Assembly (NCBI RefSeq): GCF_022113815.1
Contig: NZ_SGOM01000005.1
Span: 1-64,000 of the forward strand
Reading direction: 5' to 3'
Origin: Vibrio cincinnatiensis
GTDB taxonomy: Bacteria > Pseudomonadota > Gammaproteobacteria > Enterobacterales > Vibrionaceae
DNA: 64,000 bases
Positions within the stretch are counted from its first letter, which is position 1. The number at the start of each line of letters is the position of its first letter. A model generated the notes under the pieces. It made no database searches, was not told the origin of the DNA, and worked only from the letters and a program-made list of their open reading frames with translations. This document shows positions 1 to 9,312 of the stretch, piece by piece. The position numbers and the translations under genes are program-made.

Positions 1-260
1 ATGAATACTGACTTCAACTTACCTTAGTAAATTAAAGCTATTATCGTTCCAACAGAACGATAATGAATTGACTGTGCTCTTATTGGTTTTCACTTTTGAA
101 AAAGTGAAACAAAACAGCTCAAGGCTGTCGACCAATTTGATTTGGTCACTCAGTTCATCGATAAATCTTTTTGATTATCATCAACGAGTGCCCACACAGA
201 TTGATTGGTTTAAATTGTTAAAGAGCGGTGCTTCGCTGGCTCATGAGAGCTTCGAAGCGG
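1..260 (-). ncRNA. Leader of a 16S-23S-5S rRNA operon (16S lies left of the window)
   Basis: The minus strand carries the boxA antitermination sequence GCTCTTTAACA (216-226) followed by TGTGTGGGCACTCG (185-198). This combination is characteristic of rrn leaders, where boxA binds NusB/NusE and the flanking segment pairs around 16S for RNase III processing. Several short inverted repeats follow, for example ATTATCGTTC/GAACGATAAT near 41-64. Mature 16S sequence is not present, so the gene itself starts left of position 1. An apparent plus-strand reading frame at 68-376 is only an artefact of this region. Confidence 0.9.
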
Positions 261-266
261 AGGTGC

Positions 267-294
267 ATTCTAGCGAGATAACTGAGCGTGTCAA
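267..294 (-). promoter_or_regulatory. rRNA operon promoter P2
   Basis: The minus strand reads TTGACA (289-294), a 16-bp spacer, then TAGAAT (267-272), followed by a GC-rich start region. It lies about 115 bp downstream of the P1-like promoter and just upstream of boxA, which is the tandem P1/P2 layout of enterobacterial and Vibrio rrn operons. Confidence 0.88.
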
Positions 295-382
295 ACACTT
301 TTTCAATTTTCTTTTTTTAGAAGCATTTCCTCGCCTAACACTGCCTGAAGCCTTGCGGCGTCTGCCGTGTCAGTGAGGGCGC

Positions 383-440
383 ATTATAGGGAGTTAAGCT
401 CACTTAGCAAGTCGAATTTGCTTTTTTTCTTAAAAAAATA
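383..440 (-). promoter_or_regulatory. rRNA operon promoter P1 with A-rich upstream element
   Basis: On the minus strand a TATAAT -10 (383-388) sits 16 bp from a TTGCTA -35 (405-410), with an A-tract (412-440 on this strand) where an UP element would be. A GCGCC-type GC-rich discriminator follows the -10, as in stringently controlled rRNA P1 promoters. Transcription runs left, toward a 16S gene outside the window. The call rests on these motifs plus the boxA leader downstream. Confidence 0.85.
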
Positions 441-530
441 GTTCGTTAGAACAAATTACCAACAAGCCTTATTTTACCCATAGCTTTTCATTAGCTAACT
501 AACAGATTACTCACAAAACGCTGTGGATAA

Positions 531-1793
531 CTAATCATCGCTATCAAAAAAATAGGTAATTCTTGCTCTAGGATTAAGATAGTCTCGAACTTTATCCGGT
601 AACTTGTTAGGGAGGATGGCGTTAATAATTTTTATCTCTTTATTAGCAAGATCAATAATAGGGGCTTGTGTTCTGGGTACAGAAGGATCGTAGATAAGTA
701 CATTCGGAGATAATAAATGTTTAGCATTCACGGAAACCACTAACCCAACCGTGTGATTAGAAAGCTGAACCACAGTACCCGGAGGAAACACCCCCATGAA
801 CTTAACTAAAATACTCAGGTTTTGATGGTTATAAAGATGTTTGCAATTCTTATAAAGATGCGAAAGCGCAATGTACGGTATTTTTTGTTCGGTCACTATC
901 GCAGGATGGCATAAGTTATCAAAAGCATTAGCAACAGAAATGACTTGAGTAATTTCATCAATGTCTTGCTCTTTCAAACCCTGCGGGTAACCGGTTCCAT
1001 CATTCAGTTCATGATGTTGCTCAATTACCGTTTTTGCTTTTTCAGGAAAACCGTCAATCCCATTAACGAGATCGCTGCCATAACGAGTGTGTAATTTGAG
1101 ATAATTGTGCTCTGGTTCAGTCAGTGGAGTCACTTTGCGCACAATCGCACTCGGGACTCGCATCTTGCCGATATCATGGAACAGTGAAGCAAAAGCGAGC
1201 TCTTTAATCTGCTGCTCAGTTAGTCCTTTTGCTTTAGCTATCATCATTGCAAGTACAGAAACATTCAAAGAATGAAAATAAACGTCCTCATATTCGCTCT
1301 TACTATTAATTAAATGCAGAGTGACGCTTTCGTTACTCATTAATTTTTCAACAACATCATCAACCAGTTGTAGAGCTTCTTCAATAGCCTCTATTGGACG
1401 ATTACGAATTTTATTCATCACCGCTCTCATACGTGCTAAGGATCGTTCAAACTCTTTTTCACACTGGATGACTCGCCGCCGATAGCGATTAAGCTTTTCA
1501 ATTCGATCTTGTTTTTCTTGCCAAAGTTTACCGATTTCCTCATCCAATTGCTGAGAATCGGTAGGCGCCCTCATCTCTTTATCACCGGTTGGAGTTGTGG
1601 GTAAAGGCGCAGCATCACTTTGAGCTGGATTAAGAAAAACATGCTGAATACCCAGATGTTTAATCAACTGAATCTGGGTACTAGATTTGATCTTAAAACT
1701 GTTAAACAAAAAAGGATGTTCATTCCATTTAACGGGTAATCGAATGTGTAATCCCGGTTGCAACCTATCTACGGTGATCTTAATTCTTGTCAC
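531..1793 (-). CDS. HD-GYP domain cyclic-di-GMP phosphodiesterase with N-terminal DUF3391
   Basis: Predicted to hydrolyse cyclic-di-GMP in the cytoplasm. Residues 1-60 match the DUF3391 module that precedes many Vibrio HD-GYP domains. A charged helical linker (about 80-125) leads to the HD-GYP core. Visible catalytic features are H174, the HD pair in FHDIGK (205-210), H235, and HHELNDGTGYP (260-270), which keeps the HHExxDGxGYP signature, so the enzyme is probably active. The start is GTG (1793) with only a weak purine-rich stretch ahead of it. It is downstream of the PAS/EAL gene on the same strand, 84 bp apart, so co-transcription is possible. Confidence 0.9.
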   Translation of the reverse strand: MTRIKITVDRLQPGLHIRLPVKWNEHPFLFNSFKIKSSTQIQLIKHLGIQHVFLNPAQSDAAPLPTTPTGDKEMRAPTDSQQLDEEIGKLWQEKQDRIEKLNRYRRRVIQCEKEFERSLARMRAVMNKIRNRPIEAIEEALQLVDDVVEKLMSNESVTLHLINSKSEYEDVYFHSLNVSVLAMMIAKAKGLTEQQIKELAFASLFHDIGKMRVPSAIVRKVTPLTEPEHNYLKLHTRYGSDLVNGIDGFPEKAKTVIEQHHELNDGTGYPQGLKEQDIDEITQVISVANAFDNLCHPAIVTEQKIPYIALSHLYKNCKHLYNHQNLSILVKFMGVFPPGTVVQLSNHTVGLVVSVNAKHLLSPNVLIYDPSVPRTQAPIIDLANKEIKIINAILPNKLPDKVRDYLNPRARITYFFDSDD

Positions 1794-1877
1794 GGTTCGC
1801 TCGATATCTCGTTCGTTATTCCATGATTTTAGATGAATTCTCGCAAGATCCTCTTCCCTCGCAATTCAGCTTTCCCG

Positions 1878-4328
1878 TTAAATGCTCAACTCCGCCTCTG
1901 ACATAGAAGCCTTTTGTAATTGAGCAAGGTGATTGACAATAATTTGTTGAGTAAGAATGCCTTTAAACTGTTTACCATCAACCAATATCCAAGGAAACGC
2001 TAAATTATGCTCACAAACTAGATGAGTAATTTGCTCAGTATCTGTATTTGCATCTAGTTTGGTAAATGAAAGCGTCATAATTTGATTAACAGGTCGATGC
2101 CAACGCCCTGCTTCTTTCATTGTTTCTAACTCAGTCCCCATACTTGGAGTCAAGTGAAGGTTTAAAGTTTCTCGGTCAACAATTCCCACACATTCATGAT
2201 CATTAATGACGGGTAAGACTTCTATATCAGGGGATTGAAAATATTGAAAAGCTAGTGAAATAGGATCACCGGGATCAAGTCGAGGTGTGTGGGCATGATG
2301 AAGGGCTACTAAACGAGCCGGCTGCTTATCTTCACTATCACTCAGCAATGGTTTCACTTTCTCGGCAATTTGGCTGTTCACCGTTTTTAAATTTGCCGCC
2401 ACAGAAGGAGGAGAAAATAAGAAACCTTGCATGAAATCAACTCCGCTATAAGACAACAAAGAAGCATCTTCTAACGATTCCACACCATCGGCTATCACTT
2501 GCACGCCTAAGGAGTGGCATAGCTCAACCAGCATTTTAATGACTTTATATCGATTAGTTTTACTTTTTATAGCATCCAAACACCGTCGGCTAATTTTTAA
2601 ATAATCAAACTCAGATAAAGGAAGATGTTCAAGTAACGAGTAATCAAGCCCCATATCATCAATCGCCACTTGTACACCCTTGGCACGTAATACTTTCAAT
2701 TCAGCGGACTGAACAATGCTAGCGGTGTGCGTATTAGCTTGAATTAAATCAAGGATGATCTGATCAGCACGCACTGAGCGGTTATCAATCAACGCAATTA
2801 AATAGCCAAGTAATTCAGGAAAACCTTGCTTCGTATTCGCAGAGAGATTCAACGTTAAGCGAATTGGATAATCATGTAATTCTTGTAATTCAGATAATTG
2901 TTCTAAAGCTGAGTGTAAAACTTGTATATCTAAGTCAGAAACTAAATCAAGATCTTCAGCAATTGCCACTAGCTCACTATTGCGAACGTTTAGTGATGTA
3001 GGCAATAAAAAGCGACACAATGCTTCATAACTGATGACCTGCCACGTTTGCGTTTCCACAATCGGTTGATAGCGAACCGATAAGGTTTGATTTTTGATCG
3101 CCTCATTCACTAATTCTTCTAATAACCGCCGCTTTTTGATCTGTCGATGAAGCTGTGAATCAAAAAAACGAATCTTCTGCAAACCAGATTCAGACTGTTG
3201 TTCTAAAATCGCTTGGACGGAATGTGTCACCGCCATTTTAGTACTGCGAGCATCCAAGCCGAGAATCGAGACGCCTATCTTTCCAGAGGTACAAAGTTTA
3301 TGTAAATAACTATCCACCTTACGTAGCTCATGAAAAAACGTCCGAATTCTTGCATGGACATAACGATATGGCTCTCCAGAAGAAGGTAAAGGGCAAGTAA
3401 CACAAACTAAATACAACCCCTTTTTTATCTGCCCGAACAAACGGCTTTCTTTCAAGCGTACCATCACCTCATTTAATGAAGCCTGTTGAGCGGAGGAAAT
3501 GGGTTGCTCAATACTTAGCGTCATCACAATATAAAGTTCATCTACCAGGCGCTGTTGATATAAAGTTTCAAACTGCTCAAGGAACCACTGTTTATTGGCA
3601 ATGGAGCCATTGACTCTTTGCGCATGTTCTTCAACTTGTGGGGAGTAAAAACTCACATAAACAGCCTGCCTTTCAGCCGGCATCTGTACTACAGTGCAAT
3701 GATAATGACGCTCTTGACCACTCGCACAAGTCATGATCACTTTTTGTGGCAAGCTATCTGCGTAAGCATTTAAAGAAAGAGCTTCATCCGCAAATAAAAA
3801 CGCACTATTTAACCCAAGAAGATCAATCGAATGAAAGCCCGTAAATTGCTCAAAGGTACGGTTACAGCCCAAAATTTTATTGCTTTGATCAGAAATTAAC
3901 ACTCCCCACGGAGCAAAACTCAATAAGTTATCCAGCCATAACCCTTGCTGATACGCTTGGGTTAACTCAAACATCGGCTGGATCTCGCCTTGTAAAATGT
4001 ACTTAGAGAGTTTTTCTACCGAAAATATCGCATAGCAAAAACGTTCCGAAGTCATGAGTAAGACATTAATAGAAAGTTTATCTCCACTGGTGAGTGAGGC
4101 TTCTAGCAACTGCTCAACCTTTTGTTGAGTTGTCTCGTTCATTAGAGACAGCCACTCTTCCAATGTTTGAAAACAGAAAGGGGAAATCGGCTTACTTGCC
4201 GGTGAGTCATGACTCGTGCAAGTAAAAGTTTGACTATCAATATCTAAAGTCCAGTGAACAGGAGCAAATGATCTTGACGACGACGGATCCAGCTCGCGGG
4301 CGCGAGGCATATTATGGCTATCTTGCAT
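1878..4328 (-). CDS. PAS–EAL–CBS signalling protein, EAL probably degenerate
   Basis: An 816-residue cytoplasmic signalling protein with no clear transmembrane segment. Domains in order are a PAS-like domain (about 135-230, with WGVLISD and CNRTFEQFTG), a highly eroded GGDEF-like region (about 245-385), an EAL domain (about 400-650) and a C-terminal CBS-like pair (about 680-810). EAL (435-437), N494, D557/D558, K578 and Q634 are kept. The glutamate expected in the ELTE motif is Q530, the AEGVE glutamate is D614, and the DDFGTGYSSL loop reads DDMGLDYSLL. By comparison with active EAL enzymes I infer weak or no hydrolysis and a role as a cyclic-di-GMP or nucleotide-responsive regulator. The start has a good AAGGTGA Shine-Dalgarno. 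Confidence 0.85.
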   Translation of the reverse strand: MQDSHNMPRARELDPSSSRSFAPVHWTLDIDSQTFTCTSHDSPASKPISPFCFQTLEEWLSLMNETTQQKVEQLLEASLTSGDKLSINVLLMTSERFCYAIFSVEKLSKYILQGEIQPMFELTQAYQQGLWLDNLLSFAPWGVLISDQSNKILGCNRTFEQFTGFHSIDLLGLNSAFLFADEALSLNAYADSLPQKVIMTCASGQERHYHCTVVQMPAERQAVYVSFYSPQVEEHAQRVNGSIANKQWFLEQFETLYQQRLVDELYIVMTLSIEQPISSAQQASLNEVMVRLKESRLFGQIKKGLYLVCVTCPLPSSGEPYRYVHARIRTFFHELRKVDSYLHKLCTSGKIGVSILGLDARSTKMAVTHSVQAILEQQSESGLQKIRFFDSQLHRQIKKRRLLEELVNEAIKNQTLSVRYQPIVETQTWQVISYEALCRFLLPTSLNVRNSELVAIAEDLDLVSDLDIQVLHSALEQLSELQELHDYPIRLTLNLSANTKQGFPELLGYLIALIDNRSVRADQIILDLIQANTHTASIVQSAELKVLRAKGVQVAIDDMGLDYSLLEHLPLSEFDYLKISRRCLDAIKSKTNRYKVIKMLVELCHSLGVQVIADGVESLEDASLLSYSGVDFMQGFLFSPPSVAANLKTVNSQIAEKVKPLLSDSEDKQPARLVALHHAHTPRLDPGDPISLAFQYFQSPDIEVLPVINDHECVGIVDRETLNLHLTPSMGTELETMKEAGRWHRPVNQIMTLSFTKLDANTDTEQITHLVCEHNLAFPWILVDGKQFKGILTQQIIVNHLAQLQKASMSEAELSI

Positions 4329-4473
4329 TCGTTCACCTTAAGCGACAGAGATCGCAGCTAATGAAAGCCTTCTCTTTAAGTTTAGACTAACAAATAGAGC
4401 GAGAAAAAAGAGACAACTTTTCTGGAAAGAAAGATAAAATAGAGAGTTTAGTCACGTAAAATAAAGCAGGATG

Positions 4474-4511
4474 AAAACAACAAAGCCCCGACGATTGTCG
4501 AGGCTTTGTTG
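4474..4511 (-). terminator. Intrinsic terminator of tRNA-Leu
   Basis: AACAAAGCC/GGCTTTGTT stem with an inner CGAC/GTCG arm (4478-4511), followed on the minus strand by a short T-rich run. It lies 10 bp past the tRNA 3' end. Confidence 0.75.
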
Positions 4512-4520
4512 TATAAATCA

Positions 4521-4605
4521 TGGTACCGATGGGCGGACTTGAACCGCCACTCCCGAAGGAAACGGATTTTGAATCCGTCGTGTCTACCAATTTCACCACA
4601 TCGGC
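4521..4605 (-). tRNA. tRNA-Leu (anticodon CAA)
   Basis: An 85-nt class II tRNA. The acceptor GCCGATG pairs with CATCGGT (G-U at 1:72) and the CCA end is encoded (4521-4523). The anticodon stem ACGGA/TCCGT encloses TTCAAAA, giving anticodon CAA, which decodes UUG. A long variable arm (TTCCTTCGGGAG) and a GGTTCAAGTCC T-arm are present. The gene is transcribed left and followed by its own terminator. The apparent reading frame at 4387-4599 over it is not a gene. Confidence 0.97.
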
Positions 4606-4796
4606 ATCTTTAGGCTATTGCCCTTTGATGGTTGGCATTATACGTAAGAAAGAGAGCGGCGCAATAACAAAATATTGAAAAACAAATCGTTTGCTGAATA
4701 TTTCGCCATAAAATTACATGCTGTGCTCTTGCTCTCTTTTCAGCAAGAGAAAGTCCCGATATGCTGACGGTCATTAATGATTAATTTTGGTCTCCT

Positions 4797-5270
4797 ATGA
4801 ACACTTCACATTTGCCACCAGCAGGGCTATTTCGGCGTTTAGGCGCTCTTTTATATGATTCGTTGATTGTGATGGCCATTTTAATGGTGGCTGGCGGTAT
4901 TGTCATTGCCATTTTAGAAGCGCTGGTCGCACTTAACGCAATGAGCTACGCTCCCTACCAAGATGCAGGTGAGTTACTTAGCCGCCATCCAATTTGGAGC
5001 CCAGTCTATACACTTTATCTTGCTACCACTTGGATCTACTTCTTTGTTTTCTTCTGGACGAGAGCAGGGCAAACTCTTGGAATGAGAGCATGGAAAATCA
5101 TGGTTCGTAATACTAATGGATCACAGATCACTCCGACCCAAGCTCTGATTCGTTTGGCGACCTCGGTATTTGGCTTGGGGAATTTGACGGTTCCGATTGA
5201 TCCACAAAAACGAAGTTTTCAAGATATGTGGGCTAAAACGGAAGTGGTGAAACTCGATAAGATTCGTTGA
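4797..5270 (+). CDS. RDD family inner-membrane protein
   Basis: A 157-residue integral membrane protein of the RDD family, whose molecular role is generally unknown. The N-terminus shows the family pattern GLFRRLGALLYDSLI, with the conserved arginine and aspartate at the head of transmembrane segment 1 (about 15-40). A second hydrophobic segment with WIYFFVFFWTRAGQTLGM (about 75-105) and the typical QTLGMRAWKI motif follow, then a weaker third one. A convergent hairpin terminator separates it from lptG. It is a conserved neighbour of lptFG in Vibrio, but nothing in the sequence ties it to LPS export. Confidence 0.85.
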   Translation: MNTSHLPPAGLFRRLGALLYDSLIVMAILMVAGGIVIAILEALVALNAMSYAPYQDAGELLSRHPIWSPVYTLYLATTWIYFFVFFWTRAGQTLGMRAWKIMVRNTNGSQITPTQALIRLATSVFGLGNLTVPIDPQKRSFQDMWAKTEVVKLDKIR

Positions 5271-5327
5271 TCTTTTTACACCACACAACATTCATTCCAT
5301 TGCGATGAGTGGCACAAGAAAATGAAT

Positions 5328-5348
5328 AGGGAGGCGTCACGCCTCCCT
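5328..5348. terminator. Bidirectional terminator between RDD gene and lptG
   Basis: Perfect 8-bp GGGAGGCG/CGCCTCCC stem with a TCA loop, extended by one A-T pair, in the 109-bp convergent gap. T-tracts are weak on both sides. Confidence 0.6.
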
Positions 5349-5379
5349 TCCTCTAGCATACGGTCACTATTTCAAGCTT

Positions 5380-6450
5380 TTATAGTTTTCTGCGTAATAG
5401 CATGACAGCAATCGTCAAGAAAACCAAACTGGGGGCTACCGCACCAAACACTGGAGGAATGCCATAAACCAAACTCAGGGGGCCAAAAAACTCGCTGGAA
5501 ATATAAAAAGTAAAACCAGCGATCACACCAGATAAAATTCTCGCCCCCATGGTGACACTCCGTAACGGACCAAAAATAAACGACAAGGCCATTAACATCA
5601 TCACGGCAATCGAGAAAGGTTGCGTCACCTTGCGCCACAAGGCCAGTTCATAACGAGAAGCATCTTGTTCTGAAGCTTTTAGGTAATGAACATAATCATA
5701 CAAGCCGCTTAATGCGAGTTCTTCTGGCTTTACCGTAACCACGGCTAATTTATCTGGAGCTAAGGCCGTTTTCCACGGGTATTCATCTAATGACTGTTTC
5801 ATTATCACGATATCGTTTTGAAAATCGGTCAACTCTACCTTCTTCATAAGCCATTGATTATCACCGAGGTAATCGACTTGTTCAGCAAATACAACATGAC
5901 GCAACTTTTTGTGTTCATCGAAACGCCACATGTTTAATCCATACAGGCGTTCATTATCCACCTTACCGACAAAGATAAAGTCATTAATATCTCTTGCCCA
6001 GACCCCCGTTCTCACCGACATAATGTTTCCGCCAGAGGTAGCAAAAGCTCGCATATCACGGGCTATTTTCTGGGCCTGAGGAGCCCCCCACTCGCCTAAC
6101 AAAGTCACAATGATCATCAAAGGCACCGCAGTTTTCAGCACAGAAAGACCAATATCTAACTTAGAAAACCCAGCAGCCTGCATCACCACCAATTCTGAAC
6201 TTGCTGCTAACGCTCCTAATCCAATAAGGGCCCCCAGCAGAGCCGCCATTGGGAAAAACATTTCCACATCTCTTGGCACGCTCAGCAAAACAAACAACAA
6301 GGCTTGCAAAAGATCGTAGGTTCCATCACCGACTTTTCTTAGTTGCTCGACATATTTAATAATGCCGGACAAGCCAACAAAAGTGACCAATACCAATGTC
6401 GTGGTAGCAATAATGGTTCTGCCGATATACCAATCCAATATATTAAACAC
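5380..6450 (-). CDS. lptG: LPS export ABC transporter permease LptG
   Basis: One of the two permeases of the LptB2FG complex, which extracts lipopolysaccharide from the inner membrane and drives it onto the LptC-LptA bridge. The 356-residue protein has the family layout: three N-terminal transmembrane segments (about 12-35, 60-85, 100-120), a periplasmic beta-jellyroll (about 130-260) and three C-terminal segments. The start FNILDWYIGRTI is typical of LptG. It lies 3 bp downstream of lptF and is clearly co-transcribed with it. The partner genes lptC, lptA and lptB are in this window near 32.5-34.3 kb. Confidence 0.97.
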   Translation of the reverse strand: MFNILDWYIGRTIIATTTLVLVTFVGLSGIIKYVEQLRKVGDGTYDLLQALLFVLLSVPRDVEMFFPMAALLGALIGLGALAASSELVVMQAAGFSKLDIGLSVLKTAVPLMIIVTLLGEWGAPQAQKIARDMRAFATSGGNIMSVRTGVWARDINDFIFVGKVDNERLYGLNMWRFDEHKKLRHVVFAEQVDYLGDNQWLMKKVELTDFQNDIVIMKQSLDEYPWKTALAPDKLAVVTVKPEELALSGLYDYVHYLKASEQDASRYELALWRKVTQPFSIAVMMLMALSFIFGPLRSVTMGARILSGVIAGFTFYISSEFFGPLSLVYGIPPVFGAVAPSLVFLTIAVMLLRRKL

Positions 6451-6453
6451 GAC

Positions 6454-7557
6454 TTAAGCCACCTTTTTCTTTTGTTTAAATCTATCTTTTATTCGTCTCA
6501 CAGCAACACTATCTAATGTGTTCGCTACGATAGCTGCCATTAACAAAGCTGCATTAATTGGCCACATGCCAACCACCACCGGAATAGAACCATCTTCTAG
6601 GGCGGACTTCGTCGCACTGATCGCTAAGAAATAGGTTAAATAAATAAGAATAGCGGGCCCCATTTTAGCAAATCGCCCCTGCCTTGGGTTTACCGCTGAC
6701 AAAGGAACCACCAGCATGGTCAGTAACGGAATACAAACCACCAAAGAAATTCGCCATTGCAGTTCCGCTTGAGCTCGCCGATCGGAGTTACGAATTAAAT
6801 CTAAAGTGGGCGTTTCTTCCCAATCTCGCCCTTTGCTTTTCACTTCACGTTGGCCAATTAACCCTTCATATTGATCAAAGCGTGTGATCATATAATCCAC
6901 TCGAGTCGGAACACCTTCATAACGAATACCATGGTGCATCGTGATCACTTGTCGACCATCACTGAGCTCTTGAACATCACCTGAATCAGAAAACATCACA
7001 CTAGGTAAAATGGATTCACGAGGCGAAAGCTGAGCAACAAAAACATTGCTCAGCTTCTTATTCTCTATGTTGTCGATAAACACCACAGAAGAACCATCAG
7101 GAGAGCGTTGAAATTGACCTTTTTGCAATAAGTCGACACTGTTTTCAGCCGCGAGTTGTTCAATCAATTGTGCTTCTTTATTTTGGCTCCAAGGTGATAA
7201 CCAAAATGCATTAAATGCCGCCACACTGGCTGTAATAATGGCCAAATAAAGGGCCGCTCTAATAAGAAATTTATTACCAATACCAGTGGCATTCATTACG
7301 GTAATTTCACTTTCCGCATATAGACGACCAAAGGTTAATAAAATGCCGATATACAGACTTAGGGGTAACATTAATAACCCCATGGCTGGCATATTCAAAC
7401 CGACAATAGATAAAATCATCCGCGCAGGAATTTCACCGTCAGAAGCGTCAGCCAAAACACGGATAAATTTTTGGCTTAAAAACACCAAAAAAAGGACGAA
7501 AAAAATCGCAAATTGGCTTTTTAGTGTCTCTCGGATCAAATATCTAACAATAATCAC
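6454..7557 (-). CDS. lptF: LPS export ABC transporter permease LptF
   Basis: Second permease of LptB2FG. The N-terminus IIVRYLIRETLKSQ and the motif SEITVMNATG (coupling to the ATPase LptB) are diagnostic. Transmembrane segments 1-3 (up to about 120), a periplasmic jellyroll (about 125-255) and three C-terminal segments make up 367 residues, as in E. coli. The reading frame opens with GTG (7555-7557), which matches the E. coli N-terminus exactly although the Shine-Dalgarno is weak. It is divergently oriented from pepA, with a 191-bp shared upstream region. Confidence 0.97.
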   Translation of the reverse strand: MIIVRYLIRETLKSQFAIFFVLFLVFLSQKFIRVLADASDGEIPARMILSIVGLNMPAMGLLMLPLSLYIGILLTFGRLYAESEITVMNATGIGNKFLIRAALYLAIITASVAAFNAFWLSPWSQNKEAQLIEQLAAENSVDLLQKGQFQRSPDGSSVVFIDNIENKKLSNVFVAQLSPRESILPSVMFSDSGDVQELSDGRQVITMHHGIRYEGVPTRVDYMITRFDQYEGLIGQREVKSKGRDWEETPTLDLIRNSDRRAQAELQWRISLVVCIPLLTMLVVPLSAVNPRQGRFAKMGPAILIYLTYFLAISATKSALEDGSIPVVVGMWPINAALLMAAIVANTLDSVAVRRIKDRFKQKKKVA

Positions 7558-7748
7558 GCTGAAATAACCTATGCAAAACTTGTTTTTTTGATTGAATCAC
7601 TATAATTTCCTGTTGAACCGTTTGTTTTTTAAATTTTCACTATCTGTTAGAACACCTAGACTCAAGGTCGATTCCCAAAAGGATTCATCAAGTAAGAATG
7701 CATTATCTAACATTTAGTTCTATTTGTCTTTAAGATGTAGGAGTACGC

Positions 7749-9257
7749 ATGGAGTTCAGTGTTAAAAGTGGTAGCCCTGAAAAACAACGTAGCGCATGTA
7801 TCGTTGTCGGAGTTTTTGAACCACGCCGCCTTTCTCCAGTAGCAGAACAACTTGATAAAATCAGTGATGGCTACATCAGTTCACTACTTCGTCGTGGTGA
7901 TCTGGAAGGAAAACCCGGACAGATGCTACTGCTGCATCAAGTACCTGGTGTACTTTCAGAACGAGTGTTGCTCGTTGGTTGCGGTAAAGAGCGAGAATTG
8001 GGTGAACGTCAATACAAAGAGATCATCCAAAAAACCATTAGCACACTTAATGAAACTGGATCAATGGAAGCCGTCTGTTTTTTAACCGAGTTGCATGTTA
8101 AAGGACGTGATACTTATTGGAAAGTTCGCCAAGCTGTAGAAGCCACCAAAGATGGTTTATACACCTTTGATCAGTTCAAAAGCGTCAAGCCAGAAACTCG
8201 CCGTCCGCTACGAAAACTGGTGTTCAACGTGCCAACTCGACGAGAACTCAGCTTAGGAGAGCGCGCCATTAATCATGGTTTAGCGATCGCTTCCGGTGTT
8301 AAAGCCTGTAAAGACCTAGGCAATATGCCACCTAACATTGCTAACCCAGCTTATCTTGCCTCTCAAGCTCGTCGCTTAGCTGATGACTACTCGACCGTGA
8401 CCACCAAAATTATTGGTGAAGAAGAGATGGAAAAACTGGGTATGACCTCTTACCTTGCCGTCGGTCGAGGCTCCAAAAATGAGTCGATGATGTCCGTCAT
8501 TGAGTACAAAGGCCATCCAGACCCAGATGCTAAACCCATCGTCTTAGTCGGTAAAGGGCTGACTTTCGACTCGGGTGGTATTTCATTAAAACCCGGCGAA
8601 GGGATGGATGAAATGAAATACGACATGTGCGGAGCCGCTTCTGTGTTTGGAGCCATGAAAGCATTAGCAAAATTGAACCTTCCACTGAATGTGGTTGGGG
8701 TGCTGGCGGGATGTGAAAACATGCCAGGTAGCCATGCTTATCGTCCCGGTGATATCCTGACAACGATGTCAGGCCAAACGGTCGAAGTACTCAACACCGA
8801 TGCAGAAGGTCGCCTTGTGTTATGCGATGCACTCACCTATGTGGAGCGCTTTGAACCTGACTGCGTGGTTGATATCGCAACCTTAACGGGGGCTTGTGTC
8901 ATTGCGCTTGGTCATCATATCAGTGCTGTAATGGCCAATCACAACCCATTAGCTCATGAATTGGTCAATGCTTCTGAACAAGCCAGCGATCGTGCATGGC
9001 GTTTACCGCTAGCGGATGAATACCATGAACAGTTGAAAAGCCCCTTTGCTGATATGGCGAACATTGGTGGCCGCCCTGGTGGTGCAATTACTGCGGGCTG
9101 TTTCTTGTCAAAATTTACTAAGAAATATAACTGGGCCCATCTTGATATTGCTGGCACCGCTTGGAAGTCAGGCGCAGCAAAAGGTTCCACAGGGCGTCCA
9201 GTTTCCCTTTTAGTCCAGTTCCTGCTCAATCGCAGTGGCCAAGAGACTGAGGAGTAA
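7749..9257 (+). CDS. pepA: Cytosol (leucyl) aminopeptidase PepA
   Basis: An M17-family dinuclear metallo-aminopeptidase of 502 residues, essentially the E. coli length, normally a hexamer in the cytoplasm. The metal-binding and catalytic segments are [24 protein letters not shown] and [14 protein letters not shown], with the ligand lysine, aspartates and glutamate all kept. In E. coli PepA also acts as a DNA-bending transcription and recombination factor (carAB control, XerCD accessory). The N-terminal domain that does this is present, though DNA binding here is inferred only. It is followed by an intrinsic terminator and then holC. Confidence 0.97.
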   Translation: MEFSVKSGSPEKQRSACIVVGVFEPRRLSPVAEQLDKISDGYISSLLRRGDLEGKPGQMLLLHQVPGVLSERVLLVGCGKERELGERQYKEIIQKTISTLNETGSMEAVCFLTELHVKGRDTYWKVRQAVEATKDGLYTFDQFKSVKPETRRPLRKLVFNVPTRRELSLGERAINHGLAIASGVKACKDLGNMPPNIANPAYLASQARRLADDYSTVTTKIIGEEEMEKLGMTSYLAVGRGSKNESMMSVIEYKGHPDPDAKPIVLVGKGLTFDSGGISLKPGEGMDEMKYDMCGAASVFGAMKALAKLNLPLNVVGVLAGCENMPGSHAYRPGDILTTMSGQTVEVLNTDAEGRLVLCDALTYVERFEPDCVVDIATLTGACVIALGHHISAVMANHNPLAHELVNASEQASDRAWRLPLADEYHEQLKSPFADMANIGGRPGGAITAGCFLSKFTKKYNWAHLDIAGTAWKSGAAKGSTGRPVSLLVQFLLNRSGQETEE

Positions 9258-9267
9258 GCCTCATACG

Positions 9268-9291
9268 AAAAGGGCCAAACGGCCCTTTTTT
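9268..9291 (+). terminator. Intrinsic terminator after pepA
   Basis: AAAAGGGCC, AAAC loop, GGCCCTTTT and a continuing T-run, 10 bp after the pepA stop. It sits 21 bp ahead of holC, so holC depends on read-through or an internal promoter. Confidence 0.88.
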
Positions 9292-9312
9292 ATTCAATCT
9301 GAGTAAGTCATT

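Noticed and set aside
68..376. Plus-strand open frame of about 100 codons
   Set aside because: It lies antisense to the rrn leader and promoters and has no family resemblance or ribosome-binding site.
4387..4599. Minus-strand open frame of 70 codons
   Set aside because: It reads through tRNA-Leu and its terminator; the start of the apparent protein is translated tRNA sequence.
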